The notes below the pieces were generated by a model. It was not told the origin of the DNA. It did no database searches and saw nothing but the letters and a program-made list of their open reading frames with translations. Positions 44,111 to 57,080 of a DNA stretch of 64,000 bases are shown piece by piece. Position 1 is the first letter of the stretch, and every line of letters starts with the position of its first letter. Origin of the DNA: Sclerodactyla briareus (taxonomy: Eukaryota > Echinodermata > Holothuroidea > Dendrochirotida > Sclerodactylidae); NCBI GenBank assembly GCA_026419785.1, contig JAODTK010003887.1, positions 1 to 64,000 of the forward strand. Direction: 5' to 3'. Made by a program: the position numbers and the translations under genes.

Positions 44111-46485
44111 GTCGTAGCCTATGTAACCCTTGCATCACGTGCTGTCTTGGGAAAGAGAGACCCGGTAGGATTAGATTTGACACACGGTATGACTAAGTGG
44201 AGAGCCTCAACGAGACGTCAGTTGAAGTTGACGTGATCGGTTTTCTTTGGGCTACTTTAGATTATTGATCCATGATATGATATCCCTTGAATTGAGGTGG
44301 TGTGATATACCGATATGGTGTACAAGGACCCTTGCTTTCATTGCTGTATGATTGACCCTTCTTAGTATACGCACAACCCGAGTAAGCGGACTAGTCGGCC
44401 TGATCTATTTCAGCTGGATCCCAGGTAATAGGTAAGTGATATATTGTATTACCGATCAAAGATAACCCCCGCAATGGGCATACAAGTTGTGAACACAACT
44501 GCACTGTTTACAAAGGCCAGCCATTCACGTCTTGTAGCTTCGACGGCAAAATTCCTCAGGCGAAATCACTGCATTTCTTCCCTTCCACATTAGTTCCATT
44601 TAGTTGACCTCTACTGACTCACCTGGAATGTACTTGGTACAGTCTACCAATTGGCTAATATTTGCTATATGTGGCCCAGCACCACATTATATCTATGTAC
44701 GCCTACCCACCCCTCCTTCCTAGGTCTGTAGCCAGTTAACAGTGTCAACAACTTGGACAGCCTGTGGGTCCCCATTGCCTCAATTCCTTCCACCATGGAT
44801 TTAGTTCCACACAGGGTTAAAGCCAACCAACACCTACATAATGAGAAGGTGAATAATAAGATCTTCCCACAGAACTGCTATTATTCCCTCATTGCCTCTA
44901 TTCATTTCACTTCAGTGCTGACAGATAGTAAACAGTCCCCTTCTTGCTGCTGGCCTGCTCTGCAGAGAATGAACAAATGTGAGTACGGAAGACCCATTTC
45001 GCCCCCTACCCACTCCTCGAGTCTGAAAACCCCGTCTTTGATTTCCAAACAGCATTCGTCATTCATGCTAATCCCACTCCCTCATTTTCAGTCCATTGCT
45101 TGAGTTTCCCTTTGTAATCGCATTTTTTTTAATATCAATATTCAATTGGCAAGAATTCGCGCGCATGTCGCTACTTCTTTCCGTCATTTCATTGTATTGT
45201 TATGGTACGGCAATCGATTGTGTCTATTGAATGTATTATTATATATTAGGAAAGGGATAAGATTTACGTACAACCAATGCGGAAAGTAGCTGTCACTCAT
45301 GCGAATTGACCTCAAGCAATTTTTTATTAGCAATTTGGCTAGTGCGAGTTTTGGTAATTCCTGCATGAACTAAAACAATGACCAAATGAAGTCCGGAATC
45401 GTCAGATGAAGTCTTGGAAATACGAGAAGTAAGCCGCCCGTCCTCCGTCTTAGCCCTCCGAAATTCGGACAAAAAGGAGTTTACCATGGTACGAAATGAG
45501 ACAGCCGAATTGAATAAAAAAATTGAGAGAGTGAATATCTAGGCAGAATGTATCACAATCGGACCACCCAAGAATTAAGAAAAGTAAAGTGAAGGTTTTT
45601 TTTTTAAATCAAATATCACGAAATCACAGGCCGGCGATCATGGGGGGGGGGGGGGGGGAGGCGACGGGGGGGGGAGTGTAAACCTTTGTTGTCTTGCCTT
45701 GGAGGAAGAATGTGGTTGGGCGACGGGGCTAAGTCTACCTCCTGGGGAGACCTGTAATTTGTTTTGGCAAAATATGGTCTATCTGGCCAAATTTAAAAAA
45801 ATCTGCAAATTTAAAATAGAGTATTCGGCAATCAATTTATGAGTTCGACCCTTTTTTGGGAAGTTTGGTGCGTGCACGGTACACATACTAAGTGGGCAGG
45901 CACACGGTGCGGGTGGGAACCCCCATAAAATAGCAATCGAAAGATTCGGCCAGGAAACGCCACAATTTCGTGCAAAAGAATGATAACATTTTTGGTGAGA
46001 CAAGTGTTAGCTCCAAAGATTGCCGACTTTTCGATGAATGTCCAAAAGTGTAAAATTTTCGCGCGCTCCGCGCGCTTGCAGTTTTCCTTGTGTTATACTC
46101 ATTGGCCACAAGTCGGCGCAATATAAGTGTCCCTCCCTATGCGCCTGGTGGCCGCAAAGAAGATAAAAACGGGGGGCCGTCGTAAACTTTGAGTACAAAA
46201 CTAGGCCTGCCATATCGTAAGGGATAAGGTAGGGAGGGATTCAGTGCAATGTCGATCTTTTGTCAAATTGGATCCTGCGGAATCTCGCGCTTCGCGCGAA
46301 GTATATATGGTGGCATGCCCATTTCGAATTGATCCTTCATGATGAAACTTCACTTGCATCGTATTTCAGAATGTCACCGCAACCCAACACAAAACTTGAA
46401 ATTATCCCGAAGGCGATATAAGTTTTTGGAGAACTTTCCTAAATTAAAAACTTTGTTATCAATGTTAGGAATGCTGCTGGACGGT
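44111..46485. other. Intergenic, no gene seen
   Basis: No exon, RNA gene or LINE motif is visible. A G-rich tract lies at about 45640-45675. Small self-complementary CG-rich stretches occur at about 46060-46078 (cgcgcgctccgcgcgc) and 46284-46300 (tcgcgcttcgcgcga). Confidence 0.4.
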
Positions 46486-46610
46486 TCCCATAAGGCATGG
46501 GAAGTGCCGGTTCCTGCTATCAAAGGGGGGTCTGTTCAACAGAAAATTTTTTCGTTTGTACGCTACGCGCCAACCTGTTGGTGGCGCCTACGCCTAGATG
46601 GTATCCATCT
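46486..46610 (-). repeat. GCGC-hairpin element, copy 2
   Basis: The core at 46567-46587 has gcgccaacctg followed by ttggtggcgc, with inverted ends. The left flank 'aaattttttcgtttgtacgc' is the complement of the right flank of the plus-strand copies. An open frame crossing it at 46339-46659 is not credible as a gene. Confidence 0.7.
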
Positions 46611-49600
46611 TGTCCGTCCCCCAACCGCCAACACAAATCGCCGCCTTGAGAATTTGTGACAAAATTGGCGCGCATTGACCAAGCAATATCCTCTGGTGTA
46701 TTTTACGTACCCGTAGTCTTTGAACTCAATGATATTTAGTACGTCGAAGAAAACGGGAACGTGCAAAGGAAAATCATAACCTGGCGTCATCTAGGAATGG
46801 ATAACGGAGATTTTGACAGGCTCCTCAAAGTGAGCATTCTCGACCAGCCCACGACACATTTTGGCAGAAAAAAACACAGCTCAGGCAGCAAGTCGCATCT
46901 AAGAACATTGGAAAAGGCGAAAAAAATTGGAGCGGTGAGTGTTCTGGGAGTGCTTAAATGCGCCCATATTGCTTCAAAAGCAAACACGTAAATATAACAG
47001 TTCCAAAGTGAGAGAGCAGGATTGGGAGGTCATAGGCGTACCATCGTGGAAGGGGGGAGGGGGTGGTGTCGGAGGGGGGGGGGGTAGGGGAAGACTGCCG
47101 CAAACATTTCTGAAATGAGAAACTCGTGGCGGAAATGACTTAAAATCGTTGAGATGAAAACATTTGGGCAACGAAGAGGCAAAAGTGAGGGGGGAAAAAT
47201 GGCCGAATCTTCGCATGATCGACGTTCTGGTCCAATTATGATAAAATGCCCGAAAAACTTCAGTCTTCAGTGACCCACTCCAAACTTCGTTGCAAAATTT
47301 GTCGCCCCCCCTAAATTGAAGACCCGTTTACCATGTTGGCAGTCCGCTTTTTAGGTAAGAATTACAACCAACTCTTAAAAGAAGAGCCTACTTACTGCCC
47401 CCTGGAGCCCAGTACAATTTGGACAGAAAAAAATCCAAGTCCTGAGTACAGTCTCATCTCCGTGAAATTGCAAAAGTATTTCGGAAACGAAGTGTTGTTT
47501 AGGGATTGCTATAGTGCATCAAATTGCATCTAAGCCACCGGAAATGCAAAAATAGACACCTTCCGGAACCGTCATCAAACTTCAACCCCCCATTCCCAGG
47601 CTCCTCCGTTACGTTCCTAGGCCACTGGCTGACTCATTCTAAGCAACATATAATTTTGATTGATTGTATTATTTTCGAGCAATTAACATTTCCGTTCCGG
47701 ATGTCACGTCATAAATAGCCCCTCCCCCCCCCCAAAAAAAAATGAATAATACTAATACGCGCCTGCCATGCATACAGGTGCAAAGCATCCTTTTGTCTGA
47801 AAACATTGACACGTTTTTTCTCCTAGTTTGATTCAATATGGACGAGTAGACGCCCATGATTGTATACTTTATGAAGCGTGTGACGATGTCTAACCCCAAC
47901 GAGTTTCTGGTCTAGTTGTGTTATCCATCCCACACACCGGCTTCACATTTTAGGCCCTAGCTGGTAGGACTACGCAGCATACTCGCTATTCGGTGTGAAG
48001 TGTAACCCACCTCCCGTGTAGAATACTATTCAAAATGGTGAATATGTCCCTGAGATTGGGTGGAAGTTCCTGCCCAATATTGGACATTACAATTACAGTC
48101 AATCAGGCGACTGAGAAACCAAGTTAGGGCAACCCATTATCCAGGGACCGCGGAGACCGGGGGGGGGGGGCTGCGGGGTCTTTAGCCCCCGCACTTTTCT
48201 GCCACCGGCATTTTTGGGCCGCCTAAATTTGGGGCGCCCTGTGACTGGGTAAAAATGTTTAGCCTACTAATTTCTGGTATTACAAAAATAAGTATGACAA
48301 TGAGCAATTTTCTGGACTTGTCGCCTAATCACGCCCAGCAATTGAGAACAATCAATACGTAGTAGCTGCTAACAACTCCCGAAAGTCAGCACTGCCCTTC
48401 GTACGGTTTAGACCTACTCGCCTCCTGGCAGCCCACAAATGACCTCGACCTCCTACAGTATCGTCACCTAATCTACCTAGGACGAACAGCACCCAAGGTT
48501 CGAGGTAGTTCGGGGAGCCATCGTTTTCCCTTCCGCATGCAAAGACCACTACCGAAAGATTTATTCGGGCCGTTAACTTGATGATATCTGCCTTGAATTA
48601 ACGGTTTAACCAGCCAGGTTTTGAGGTGTAAGCAAAACTGGAGTCCCTTCTGTTGAAGGCTCTAATAAGGATGACATGCCAGTAAAGCATTTTGTAGCGA
48701 TCCTACTCCGCAACATCGAAATACTATGTTGGACGCGCATCACTGGCAATCTTTCCGGGTACTGATGGGCAAACTCTGAATCACCTGTTTCAGTGAATTT
48801 CTGAATGAAGTCAAGAATCTGTCGGAGAAGAAAGGCGATGATGCAGAATGGTAATAACAATTTGCAAGCTTCTACATGTCAGTCCTGCAACGAGGCCACA
48901 GGAGAAAGGTCATTTTCCTACTGCGAGGAGAATCAAAGAACGTTTCTGCCGTTCGAACATGACGCAGAGGCTTTTCAACTTCTAGCCATCCTCACAAACA
49001 TAAAAACCGAACAGACCGGCTACGCCCCGTGCTCCATCGTGATGATTTTTGTGGCAAGCAACCCCAGACGAAAGATTAAGTTTGGCTCATTTTAAAGGAG
49101 TAAAGGTGTCCGTTTCTAGTCCGAGGCAAGATAAAATGCAGAACAGGCTGGGGTATCGAACAAGATCCCGTTTCCAGGAATTTGGTCCTTTTAAACGCTC
49201 GACCATTCGTGAAACGTAAAAACTTTAAACAACGAAGCCTACTGGGGTATGGACATTTTACCTTTTACGTTGCCTGCTGTCAAGGTATGGTTCACAATAT
49301 ATGCTATGGTTCGATGTAAAATTAAACATCTGACCCACCTCTCTGGATTGCATAACGTATTGAAGTCGTAGGCCTACACAGTTCCTCCCACACACATAAC
49401 AAGGAGATAGGAACCATGCTAGTAAATTCCTGACGTTGTCTTTTGGTTCGACAATAGCGGTAACTGTACCGTCCAAATTTAATTGACTGATAAGACGCCT
49501 AATGCTCCAATCTAATGGCAATTGAATCCCGTGTAGCAACTTTCCTTTTGCGGAAATTTTTACTGATGTTGATACCCTATTATGGTTTAAGGCCAGACAC

Positions 49601-49880
49601 CTCGTCCTTTACTGCAGGAAGACATCCCCGCATATCATTTGTTGTGTTCACTTATTTTTATTCATTACATATTTTCCGCAGTCCCTCAATGGTCTATGTT
49701 CTTATCCTACTTATGTGGCTTTTTATTTTTTGTAGGGCCTTAATAATGACATTTTCCAAGTTTATATAGAAGTCAGGTTTTACTTGATTTACCTTGGGTA
49801 AGAAGTCATTCGTTTGGTCGCGAAATTAAAAAAAATGTGGTACATGAACCAATTTTTGGATGTCAGTTACTGCCTGTAAA
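46611..49880. other. Intergenic, no gene seen
   Basis: Only G/C homopolymer tracts (47040-47090, 47720-47745, 48160) and scattered short open frames without motifs. An open frame at 48805-49095 (96 codons) with cysteine-containing CQSC...CEEN is not recognised, and I do not call it. Confidence 0.35.
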
Positions 49881-49990
49881 CGCACGAAAGGAGCTCTCCT
49901 GCGATCTGGGGGGTCTGTCATACGAAAATTTTCGTGGGACGCTCACGCGCCAACCGATGGTGGCGCTCCGCCTAGATGGGGGCCGCCACA
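49881..49990 (-). repeat. GCGC-hairpin element, copy 3
   Basis: The core at 49947-49966 is gcgccaaccgatggtggcgc, the exact reverse complement of the core at 56999-57018. The flank 'tctggggggtctgtcatacg' and 'gaaaattttcg' also match in inverse. Confidence 0.8.
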
Positions 49991-50589
49991 AGATTAGCCC
50001 CCCCCCCCACTCGATTCTCTCCCCGCGGTTCTCTGTTATCACGGGCATACCACAGATCGAGTGAGATCGAGAACTCGAGTTAGCCAAGGACCATTAATTT
50101 GGGGCGAAGAAGGGAAGAATACGGCAGGGTGTCAGCAAAACTTGGAAACTGAAATGTGCACCCATGTATTTACCCCATAAACGCCCGCCTAATTATAAAA
50201 AAACATGGCTTCTTCAAAGGAACTGTACATGAACATCAATGAAAGTTAGGCAAAATTTTTGTGAGTAGGATTTGAATCAGATAATATGAATGATAAGCCT
50301 ACCGTTTCAATGCTCCGCGCCCCCTACATAACCTATGGCTACACCACTGCAGCAGCTCCAAAAATAGGTTAGCCAGACAGAGTGCGGGGAAGTGCTATTC
50401 CCTGGCCACTCCGGAGCCATTCACAAAATGTCCGTGTCGCAACGCATCAACCGATGCTGCCTCTCTCCACTTAGGGTGGGGGGATAGTAAACCTGACGCC
50501 CGGATGATGGGAAATTTTTAAAAATATTCAACCCCTCCCCCTCCCCCTCCCCCCCCCCCCACCAGCGCCGCCCATGAGAAATGGATTCA

Positions 50590-50690
50590 ACATTCAAGTA
50601 CCGGAAATACCTTCCCTGCAATCTGGAGGACCTATTCCTCTCAAAAAATTCTCAGCGATCCGTGCTATCGATAGTGGCGCTCCGTTTCAA
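50590..50690 (-). repeat. GCGC-hairpin element, degenerate copy
   Basis: 'aaatacc(t)tccctgcaatctgg', 'ctcagcgatccgtgctatcg' and 'atagtggcgctccg' follow the order of the minus-strand copies, but one arm of the core is lost. Confidence 0.5.
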
Positions 50691-51029
50691 TATCGCAAAA
50701 CATCCTCCACATTTCACAACGGGGTTTATACATATTAACACTCTGGCGGTCGGAATGATAGAAATGAAGGGAGGGGGGGTTCTTAGCTCACCTGTCACAG
50801 TTATGTTACTCGCTGAACTGGCAGTAGGTTCTTGGCATCTATTTGGTTTGTTCTCACTTGCTGACATATTCTTGCCCACCAAATATAAATAAGCTCTAAA
50901 ATGCTGTTGTGTTGCTTATTATCTGGCTATCATGACCCTGCCGAGTTACACAACAATTTTATCTACTAAATCGCACATCCGCTGTTTGCTTAGGCCCGGC
51001 AAATACCATTTCGGCGACCTTGGTGGCTT

Positions 51030-51100
51030 ATAACAAGCTAACATTTCCGGCCCTACTCTACGCGCCAACTGACGGTGGCGCGCCGATAGATAATGGACTT
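51030..51100 (-). repeat. GCGC-hairpin element, copy 4
   Basis: The core at 51062-51081 is gcgccaactgacggtggcgc. The left flank is diverged from copy 3. Confidence 0.65.
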
Positions 51101-51399
51101 CAGTTCCCCTCGTTCCTTCCCCCCCACCCCTCCCCCCACTATTCGGAACAGATCGACGCCCCTCGGCCCCTGTGCAATAAATCCATTCATTGGGCATTTG
51201 GGACCTCTCATTTGTTTAATAACGTTTTCCCTAGTTCAAGTATGTCTCAACGTTTTCTGTTATGTGCAATCTTTTATCATATTGTCTATTATGCTGATTA
51301 GGTTTCGGGGCTTTTCATATAGTTCGATGCTTTTACTCCTAATTTATAAATTGCTACTATTTTACAGCGAGTTTTGATGATGAACAAATGGAATAAGTC

Positions 51400-51560
51400 G
51401 ACTCATCATTGTCCGATATAAGCCAGTGAGAGTTGTATCGATCAGCAAACTTGGCCATGAGACAGTTCGGGTTTTTCTCCTTACATCATACGTGAGAAAA
51501 TGAATGGAGAATTGGTGAGAGAGGGCAACCCTGTGCTGTACCCGTACTCACTACCGTGGA
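51400..51560 (-). mobile_element. LINE reverse-transcriptase fragment
   Basis: The complement encodes TAQGCPLSPIL (about 51505-51545) and, about 25 codons later in another frame, LMAKFADRY near 51440-51465. The order matches 'RQGCPLSPxLF' and 'xFADD' of RTE/jockey-type reverse transcriptases, with the second Asp replaced. It is too short for clade assignment. Confidence 0.5.
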
Positions 51561-52741
51561 AATGAATCCTGTACACTCGCTTGAGGTCAATATGTTGTCT
51601 CCAGGACATCGACCACTGTAATGTTAAAATCGATTATTTGGTCATTGGCCACTCTTATGAGGCCCAGGTCGTGTCATTCATGATTAGATTATGGCCGATA
51701 CCAAAACAAAAACTATTCCCCTGGCGTCCCTACTCACCTACAGGTTTTCTCTGAGAACTCACCATCATCCCCACCCTCCAACCGACAGGCTACCAGGAAC
51801 CTTACTTACAATAAAAATGCATGCAGCAGCTCTTGAGGCGACCTTGATTTATTTGACGGTCGAGACTATTGGGTGCCACGCCACCGCATTTTCCAGTAAA
51901 TTTTGAATATTGACACCATCCCAGCAAGCACTTGGCCAAAATGTGGCTACGGCTTCGGAAGGAGTGCTTCCAGAACCACTGTATAACATTTAGATTCAAC
52001 ATATTCTTTTCCATTTAGAGTGAACATCATTTTTAGTGCCATTCCCCTACGAGCAGTCTCCTACTCTGTTCTCAACCGAATGAATAGTATGACCATGTAT
52101 GATCGGTTGAGAGGGGCGTTTCCGCTGCGGTGCCAAGAAGCCCGCACTTTCCGGTGGGCGCAGTCGTACCGGTAATATATGCTCCGTTCAGTTGAAATAT
52201 TCTGGAATCTGGATACGCCTCTGATGACTCCTTGTACCATAATTTCGCACTTGTATCAAATCCACTTTAACCAAGGACAGGGTATGGACTGACATTCTAA
52301 ATGTACACTGCATTGAGTTAAATTACGGCCATCCTTTCCGACCAACTTGACGCAAAGTCAATTTCATTTAGCTACCAGAAAGTCTCAACATGGCAGTATT
52401 TTCTACTCAACGCGACAGTTTCTCTTTTCGAAGAAAGCTATTGGAAATGTGGAAATGAAGCTACGCGGTCTTGACCGGAAGATGCCCTTGAAAGAGTGGA
52501 CAAAAAGCCTTGCCTGCAATTCCTGGCAAGCTGGAAGCCGTCTAGACTGCTACATTCGCACCCCCAATGGTGCTAAAATACAATTCGATTTTGAACCCCT
52601 TGGTATATCCTGCGTGTAAGTAGGGCATGATTCGATGATTAGAAAGATGGGGAAATCTGCACCAAGGCTGTGGCACTATTAGCGAGCTGTCAAAATATGG
52701 GGAATGGCCAGCTCTTCCGATGGGCCGTTGTAGCAGTTTTA
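51561..52741. other. Intergenic, nothing recognised
   Basis: An open frame at 52347-52619 (90 codons, plus strand) has no recognisable domain or splice context. Nothing else is seen. Confidence 0.35.
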
Positions 52742-53400
52742 CCCCTACTTCACCTAAGCACCGACGCTTCCTCGTCACATTGACCAAAACACAAACATTC
52801 CGGATGGGGACGATGGCGTCGGTCAGCAATCAGAGATGGAGCATGTGCTAGTAAGGTGTAGTAGGAGTAGTAGGTTGAGTCTCCGTCTATCCGACATGCT
52901 ATTGATCCTCTCCGCCACGTATCACGACTTTGCGCAAGGTTTTTATATAGCTTCCCGAAACTGTTAATGTTGAGTCCTTGAATTGTCGATTTGATTTTTC
53001 CGAGCAAATTAGTCACAGGTCTCCCACCTGGCTTAGTAGTATGTCTCAATGGTTCTCTCGAGCGATCGTTGCTGGAGCTTCTTCTTGGAGTCTCGTCGAA
53101 CGTGACCAAAAATCTCAAACGTCTATTTGGCTATCACGGAAGACCAAGGGATTTGATTGGTCACATCAATAGTTCGTCCGTTTGGTATCATTGTTTATGG
53201 GGTTCATCTGATGATGAGAACATTGCGGCGTAGTCTTCTTTGGAAAGCGTCAAGTTTGTGATCAAGATCTTCTTGTACCCCCACAGTTCACCATTATACA
53301 GAAACATACCTGTATTATACCAATTCTTCTGTTGAGGTCTTCTTCGGTCCTAACAATCTTCCTACATATTTACATTTCTTCCAGTTCATTGCCATTTCTT
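52742..53400 (-). mobile_element. LINE relic, C-terminal tail
   Basis: The complement, in shifted frames, reads RTEEDLNRRIG, an LYNGELW phrase, LDHKLDAFQRR, FGHVRRD, GRPVTN and INSFGKLYKNLAQSRDTWRR. Non-LTR RTs end with 'xxxLYGSExWxLxxxxxxKLxxFxRRxLRxxLxI', 'RRLRFFGHVxR', 'GRPxxxW' and 'AxDRxxWR', in this order. Stops and shifts show it is dead. Confidence 0.7.
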
Positions 53401-53474
53401 GTGATTGAAAATTTTCTCAGTTTTCGTGCTGTCACGAGAATGTGGAGCTAGCTTCACACAGGCGTAATCGACCA

Positions 53475-53522
<48 letters not shown>

Positions 53523-53605
53523 TTATATAGATATTATATATATATTAATATCTATATATATATCTATAATATATCTATATATATATATATATATATATCT
53601 TACTC
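53475..53605. repeat. AT microsatellite
   Basis: Long TA dinucleotide runs, with 'tatagatattat' interruptions. Open frames made of Tyr/Ile here are repeat artefacts. Confidence 0.95.
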
Positions 53606-56055
53606 TTTGCTTCTGCTCTTACTCGTTAAAAACCTTTCGTGTATCACAACGAGGGTTGTTGGTACGCATGCAACGGACTACGGACATACACACAACATAT
53701 ATACAATATACTATCTCTTTTGCTATCTCTGTGGCTTATCAATGCAATACTCTGTGGTGCTGAAAGAATGTGGGGTTTCTTTTTCGTCGATTGGGCTTTC
53801 AGTGTCGTCTAGAAATTAGGATACTCCGTCTAACTCGTCTTATGTCATTTTCATTCAAGAAAAAAATCATTTCATGTTGAGTATTGTATTAAAAAACACT
53901 TTTTCGTAATTGGTGAGTACGACAAATATTTTGCTGGTATAACAAGAATTACCAATTCGAGAGTGATTTGACGAATAAGTTAGCAACTCTTCACAAATGG
54001 CTGCGCCCATAGTGAATATATCACTTTTCCGAGATGAGGAGAAGTATGATGGGCGTTTCCCATGGTAGGTTCCTTGATGTTTGAGCATTTTTCAAATGTA
54101 TACAAGTAGAATTATCTTAGGTCTCTCGGTCTATGCTCGAGCCCATATATACACTATCGTAGTAGTTAGGGGATTGTCCCATGGTCGGTGCTGGCACTGA
54201 AAGGCTAGGCTAGGCCTACGTTTTTCTCGTGATTAAGGTGCGGTGCTGGTTTGAGTCTGCTAGATGAAAGTCCTGTATGCTGTAGTGTACTGTACTAGAA
54301 TCAGTGTCCCGAAGGACAAGGTGTCCACTGACAACTGGCACTGACCCTAACCTAGTGTATAGTCACTGAGTCTCAACACTGGTCAACATGTAAACAACGA
54401 AAGTGTACAGTATGTCACTTCTGGGCACTGAGTTCTAAATTAGATTAGAATCCACTTGTCAATCGATGATGCACGGACGGTCAGTCGAGTGTGGGGCATG
54501 CCCAATATGCATCATTGCCAACTGGGGGGCGGTGGGGCACACATGAAGTATCCATTATGCACTCAATGCCCCAAAGTGGAAGTGACTTAGGCCTTACTGC
54601 AAATTGTCGTCGGGAGGCCGGCCTCGGGGTTGGGAGAAAGGATTTGAAATTGGGTGCATCTTCTTTCCCTTTGCCAGTAGATGACTTTAGGAGCAAGACT
54701 ATATTCATTCTGAGTTGAGTGATGCAATAGTAGGAAAAAAAAAATGTGATTGGCCCCGCCTCCATCGTTCCCCCCCCCTTTTCCTCTGGGTTCGTTTTTA
54801 TTCTGTGCAATAAGTAAACCCAACTTAATTGTTACCAATTGCTACACTTGCTTGGAACCTCATTTTGCGCCAATTTGCAGTACCAGTGTATACCAGTGTT
54901 GTTATTTCACTGCACTCTACTCGTAGTGTGTGTCCAAAAATACGAGGCCTACACTATACACATATAGGTACGTGCACTAGCGTGGCACATGCATGAACCA
55001 AAGGGATTTTTGTACATGCTGGTATCTGTAGGATCCAAACAGTGTGTCTGGCAGCAGCAAATTTTCAGCACAAGGATCTATTTCAAATGTCTGTCCTATT
55101 GCATGTTAAGAAAACAACAACCCGCATGCTCCATTTCCTGGAAATCCGCCGAAGTGAACATGTTTTTTCCTTTACTTGGCCTTATGGGTATTCGCAGTAA
55201 TGCATCTGTTAATTCTAATCCCCACCCCGGGATATGCGTCATTTACCAGGAATTTGAGACGCTGGTGCTGTTACTTTCTGCCAGATCTCTGTCACAATCC
55301 GGAAGAATAGGTGCATCATGAACGCATCCAACTTTATATTGGGCAATTTTGTCTGACGGCCGGCTAGCCGTGGGGTTGCCAATCGGCCAAAATCACTCCT
55401 TGAATCCTACACTATTGACCCTATTCAGAGAGTGGAAACAATACAAGTGTCTCCACAAATTACAGTAGGAGTTCAGGCAGCTGATATAGTCAAAGTTTTC
55501 CTTACAGAAGTTTTTTATTTCACATTTATAAAGAATAAATCTTGTAACATTCACACTAGAAAAAATTGGCAAGGAATGAATACACTTGCATGGAATTTCC
55601 CTTGTCCACCCGGAGGATTCCCATCACATATCAATCTTACATTTTGAAACAACTATTGAAGCGCGTATCTTTTCTGTCCAATTCACATGGCATTTTTGTG
55701 CCAAAATTACATTTAACTTTCAGCGATTGTACTTCAATTCGACGTTTGGTGGTACGCGCAATGTGTCATTGCATTACATGTAATTTGAAATTCCTGCTAT
55801 TACAACAATGCTCACTTAGTTGTTGTTCAGACTTTTAGCTTTACAGTGGTTCCATCTCAGTCCGCAAACTGAAGGCTTTTTTCATGAAATACAGACTGCA
55901 GCACAGGGTATTGCATTGTGTACAAACGGGTGCGATTGCAGACTTACTAATGCACACACCCGTCGCCAGCACTCGCACATTAATTGGCTAACACTAATTG
56001 TTTGAATTCCGGAACTTGTTTATCAGTTCACTTCCAGGACTCCCAGTGAGCAATC
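53606..56055. other. Intergenic, no gene seen
   Basis: No exon or mobile-element motif is recognised. The first exon or exons of the mL45 gene should lie somewhere upstream of 59537, but no transit-peptide exon stands out here. Confidence 0.35.
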
Positions 56056-56255
56056 ACTATTCTTCAAAATAGGGGCAGGTGTAGCCAGTGGCTAACAGGA
56101 TTTTTTTCCAGTGTGGGGGCGCTGGGGGGGGCTGAAATTTTTTCTGGGGGGGCCCCAATGTTCTTCTAAGCGAGCGGCACCATTGGTTGCACGGAATCGT
56201 ACAAGAAAAGTTTGGAAAATGAGTCCCCCTAGATGGCAGGAAATGCACTTCCATG
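56056..56255 (+). repeat. GCGC-hairpin element, degenerate copy with G-rich head
   Basis: 'gtgtagccagtgg' and a G-rich stretch precede 'agcgagcggcaccattgg', then 'cgtacaagaaaagtttggaa' and 'ctagatggcaggaaatgcac'. The order equals that of the 56985-57080 copy, with a decayed core. Confidence 0.55.
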
Positions 56256-56559
56256 AACTATTCTAAGGAGTTCACTCCGTGTCGATACCAACCTTTTTGT
56301 AGAGGCGGTTGACATCAAAATGGCGGGCTTGGCATGTTATAAGAAAACATGTCCCGATTCTCAAAAGTTGCCTAAATTTTATTGCAAATCATGTACAGTA
56401 AAGCCCACTGATCACGAAACTAGACTCTTTGGCGCCAGGAGCGCGCAATTTTATCGAACATTTTGGGAGCATTCAATAAAAATTTTGGGCACTATTTGGT
56501 AAATCTTTTGGGTAATTTCTTTCTATTGCTCATCCCGGCTCGAATTTCTCCTATACTCG

Positions 56560-56655
56560 TTGCCCGAAATATGGTCACCACGAGTTTGCGCCCAGCGTAC
56601 AAGGAAAAATTTTCTTTCACAAACCCTCCAGATGGCCGGAAACGCACTTCCTGAG
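56560..56655 (+). repeat. GCGC-hairpin element, partial copy
   Basis: 'gcccagcgtacaaggaaaaa', 'cctccagatggccgg' and 'aaacgcacttcctgagcg' give the right half of the element. The core is reduced to 'ccacgagtttgcgccc'. Confidence 0.55.
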
Positions 56656-56984
56656 CGTTCCATTACATGTTACCCAGGGTGTCTAGGGAGGTTTGTCTGA
56701 GAAAATGTTTGCCTCTAGAGGCTGGACGTGGCTCAGAAGCAAGAAAAAATTAAAAAAAAATCCAACAATTATCATACGTCATGCTCTAATGATCGGTATC
56801 TTGTAATGAATGCCATTTCATCTACAGAACATCCATTCACCATGCATGCTCAAGGTCATGCTGCACCAGTAATTTGTCCATTCTCTCGAATAATATTGAG
56901 TGCCTTGGGCAGTGGCGTCACCAGACTTTTCATTCTGGGCACGGGGGGGAGGGGCACAGACATTCGATTGGGGGCCCCAAATTA

Positions 56985-57080
56985 ATCATCTACGCGGAGC
57001 GCCACCATCGGTTGGCGCGGAGCGTACTAGAAAATTTTGGTTTGCGATCCCCCAGATTGCCGGAATTTACCCTTCCCCGG
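56985..57080 (+). repeat. GCGC-hairpin element, best plus-strand copy
   Basis: The core at 56999-57018 is gcgccaccatcggttggcgc, followed by 'ggagcgtactagaaaatttt' and 'ccccagattgccgg'. It is preceded by 'cagtggcgtcaccag' and a G-rich stretch, as at 56056. Confidence 0.8.

Noticed and set aside
46339..46659. 106-codon open frame
   Set aside because: Its 3' third is the GCGC-hairpin repeat and no splice or promoter context was seen.
53442..53819. Tyr/Ile-repeat open frame of about 125 codons
   Set aside because: It is produced by the TA microsatellite.
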